64,000 nt of DNA from Dyadobacter sp. Leaf189. Lineage in GTDB: Bacteria; Bacteroidota; Bacteroidia; Cytophagales; Spirosomataceae. Below are positions 62,287 to 64,000 of the stretch, piece after piece. The translations under genes and the position numbers were made by a program. Under the pieces are notes generated by a model. It saw nothing but the letters and a program-made list of their open reading frames with translations. It had not been told where the DNA came from and ran no database searches. The stretch covers positions 310,001 to 374,000 of the forward strand of contig NZ_LMPS01000005.1 of assembly GCF_001424405.1 (NCBI RefSeq). The letters run 5' to 3'. Position 1 is the first letter of the stretch. Each line of letters begins with the position of its first letter.

Positions 62287-62311
62287 AGTATACAACTTTA
62301 AGTTGTATACT
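62287..62311. promoter_or_regulatory. Inverted repeat with 12-bp arms before the hybrid kinase gene
   Basis: AGTATACAACTT (62287-62298), a single central T, and AAGTTGTATACT (62300-62311) form a perfect inverted repeat. It starts 10 bp before the kinase ATG on the minus strand, in the 166-bp region shared with the divergent namZ-like gene. The size and symmetry suit a dimeric repressor site; a 5'-UTR hairpin is less likely with a one-base centre. Confidence 0.55.
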
Positions 62312-62443
62312 ACTAAAATTATTGTTCCCGGGCGCATTAACGCCATATTAAGTTTGTGGGTGGCGTTTGGTGGAGCTTTAAATGCTGACTTTTTGATATC
62401 TTACCAAACGTTAATGGTAATGCGAAATGATAGTCCTGTATAG

Positions 62444-63673
62444 ATGATCAAATATATTTCTATTCTCTTCTTCACGGCCCTGGTAATCAGAAGCACTGCA
62501 TGTACCGCACAACTGGCATTGCCAAGCCATGGTAAATCCGGTAAGCAGGGAATCATTACAGGTGCGGATCAAACTGAGAGATACCTACCATATCTGAAAG
62601 GAAAACGCATTGGTATGGTGGCCAATCAGAGCTCGCTGATCGGTTCAATAAGCAGTGTGGACAGCTTACTGAGCCTTGGAATTAACATTGTAAAGGTATT
62701 TGGACCTGAGCACGGTTTCAGAGGTAATGCCAGTAATGGGGCTGCGGTAAGCAATGAGGTCGATGCGAAGACCGGAATCCCAATCATATCATTATATGGT
62801 AAAAATCAGAAACCAACAAAAGAGCAGCTGGCGGATGTCGACCTGATGGTCTTTGATATTCAGGATGTGGGCTGTCGCTACTATACCAATATCAATACGC
62901 TGGAATATGTAATGGAAGCCTGTGCCGAAAACAAGAAAGAACTACTCATTCTAGACAGGCCTAATCCCAATGCATATGTAATTGACGGACCTGTGATGAC
63001 CGATGATAAATTCAAATCAGCGATCGGGATCCACTATATCCCCATGACGCACGGCATGACGATCGGTGAATTTGCCCAATACCTGAATGGGGAAGGATAT
63101 CTGAATGAGCCGTGTAAAATACAGGTCATCAAGGTTGCCAATTATAATCACGACATGCCCTATGTACCACCGGTCAATCCCTCTCCGAATTTAAATACAC
63201 GGCAAGCCGTAATGCTTTTCCCTAGCTTATGCATGTTTGAAGGAACTGCGATCAATGAAGGGCGGGGGACTCATATGCCGTTTACTGTTTTGGGAGCGCC
63301 CGCACTGAAAGGCAAGTATCCATTCTCATACAAACCTGTAAGTATTCCCGGAATGAGCGAACGCCCCAATCACAAAGACTCGGTTTGTTACGGCTTGGAC
63401 CTCCGTGATTTTGATATTGAAAAACTTCGCAACAGCCGCCAGATCAATCTTTCCTGGTTAATTGAACTATACAATGCCTATCCTGACAAAGCTCACTTCT
63501 TTACTCCCGGAAGAGCGAACCAGGACATATCAGCATTCGATCTGCGCATTGGCACCGATCAGTTAAGAAAACAGATCATCGCAGGCGTCCCGGAAGCCGA
63601 TATCAGGAAAAGCTGGGAGCCCGGATTGCAGAAGTTTAAGGCAATCCGGATGAAGTATCTTCTATATCCGTAA
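62444..63673 (+). CDS. namZ: NamZ-family (DUF1343) exo-beta-N-acetylmuramidase
   Basis: This 409-residue protein has an N-terminal signal/lipoprotein-like leader (Cys20 in 'RSTACTAQ'). The NamZ/DUF1343 core is 'GKRIGMVANQSSLI', 'VKVFGPEHGFRG', 'PIISLYGKNQKPTKEQLADVDLMVFDIQDVGCRYYTNINTL', 'LDRPNPN' and 'LFPSLCMFEGTAINEGRGTHMPF'. Characterised members remove terminal N-acetylmuramic acid from peptidoglycan fragments, for cell-wall recycling or scavenging. It is divergent from the membrane hybrid kinase and shares the palindromic site region. The catalytic glutamate is probably in 'FEGTAINEGRG' (inference). Confidence 0.9.
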   Translation: MIKYISILFFTALVIRSTACTAQLALPSHGKSGKQGIITGADQTERYLPYLKGKRIGMVANQSSLIGSISSVDSLLSLGINIVKVFGPEHGFRGNASNGAAVSNEVDAKTGIPIISLYGKNQKPTKEQLADVDLMVFDIQDVGCRYYTNINTLEYVMEACAENKKELLILDRPNPNAYVIDGPVMTDDKFKSAIGIHYIPMTHGMTIGEFAQYLNGEGYLNEPCKIQVIKVANYNHDMPYVPPVNPSPNLNTRQAVMLFPSLCMFEGTAINEGRGTHMPFTVLGAPALKGKYPFSYKPVSIPGMSERPNHKDSVCYGLDLRDFDIEKLRNSRQINLSWLIELYNAYPDKAHFFTPGRANQDISAFDLRIGTDQLRKQIIAGVPEADIRKSWEPGLQKFKAIRMKYLLYP

Positions 63674-64000
63674 TGAGTAGATTAACGTCGCGGTAAATTC
63701 CCCATACTTCACTTTCCTGTCGCATCATGCTCAGGAACGCCGGCGCGAAGCCCGGAACAATTCATTATCATTCCATCATTCAGGTTTAGAAAACAACGGG
63801 TACCTCTTTGAATTGTAAGTACTTCGCGTGCTTTTCGATCTCGCTTCATCAATGCAGCCATAGCTTTCATCGAAGCCGATGTTGCGTTCGTCGAATGTCC
63901 GTCCTTAATGGTCGATTTTTTTTTAAAGGGAGCTTAATGTTGAAGTACCTTTCTTCCAAGTTAAACATCGCACAGTTGTAGTTGCTCCTACGCACTATTC
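63674..64000. other. 327-bp right-edge region without a supported gene
   Basis: No frame on either strand gives a protein I recognise. Two minus-strand frames are open on either side of a run of nine A's near 63917-63925, which could mean a frameshifted gene remnant continuing beyond the window. There is no terminator after namZ in this stretch. Confidence 0.35.

Noticed and set aside
63674-64000. Possible minus-strand gene at the right edge, frameshifted at an A9 run
   Set aside because: Neither frame resembles a known family, and the region is too short to judge at the window edge.

Overview
The window looks like chromosome of a Bacteroidota bacterium, most like the Cytophagales (a Dyadobacter-type organism). 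This rests on two complete SusC/SusD pairs, two proteins carrying the type IX secretion C-terminal sorting module, FecR/ECF-sigma control of a TonB-dependent transporter, several long PAS-rich and hybrid histidine kinases, and promoter-like TAnnTTTG boxes. The genus is an inference from overall protein character. No rRNA, tRNA, CRISPR array, phage or intact insertion sequence was seen.

Layout. (1) 1-11.5 kb: the end of a LacI-type regulator, then an operon-like run on the + strand: an Nramp-like transporter without the usual metal motifs, an unusual extended SDR, a DHDPS/aldolase-family enzyme, a PQQ sugar dehydrogenase fused to cytochrome c, SusC, SusD, a terminator, and a beta-helix (GH28-like) protein. 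Two related operators with a GCACGTGC core stand before the transporter gene and before susC. This reads as a glycan uptake and sugar-oxidation locus. (2) 11.5-17.5 kb: small genes, a 997-residue repeat protein with a T9SS signal, a lone receiver, a GAF protein, DUF2256 and DUF2147 proteins. (3) 17.7-26.6 kb: ECF sigma, FecR anti-sigma, SusC with an STN signalling domain, SusD and a sulfatase, i.e. a self-regulated locus for a sulfated ligand. (4) 26.7-36 kb: flavin reductase, SDRs, an aldo/keto reductase and two paralogous AraC regulators next to redox enzymes, plus a CZB-PAS histidine kinase. (5) 36-46.2 kb: orphan MacB/FtsX permease, a response regulator/kinase pair, the decayed tail of a T9SS cargo gene, a LytTR regulator, an AraC regulator with a TetX-like flavoprotein, and a quinone oxidoreductase.

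(6) 46.2-50.5 kb is the most coherent accessory unit: two half-size YeeE/YedE permeases, a CstB-like persulfide dioxygenase/rhodanese fusion and a TauE/SafE exporter on one strand, facing a Crp/Fnr regulator with a C-x5-C motif. Near-identical operators (GTGACA-N2-TGTCAC type) lie before the CstB-like gene and in the divergent region. In all three possible promoters the operator centre is exactly 33 bp from a -7-like box, which points to one sulfide/persulfide regulon driven by class II activation. (7) 50.5-54.4 kb: DinB and GNAT proteins, a second quinone oxidoreductase with an AraC regulator, and a PIN toxin-antitoxin pair. (8) 54.4-64 kb: a tandem-domain secreted protein, a 1176-residue hybrid kinase ending in receiver-receiver-HPt, a stand-alone T9SS sorting module, a small lipoprotein, a membrane hybrid kinase with a 12-bp-arm inverted repeat before its start, and a NamZ-family muramidase.

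All family assignments come from reading motifs in the translated sequence; no database search was run.
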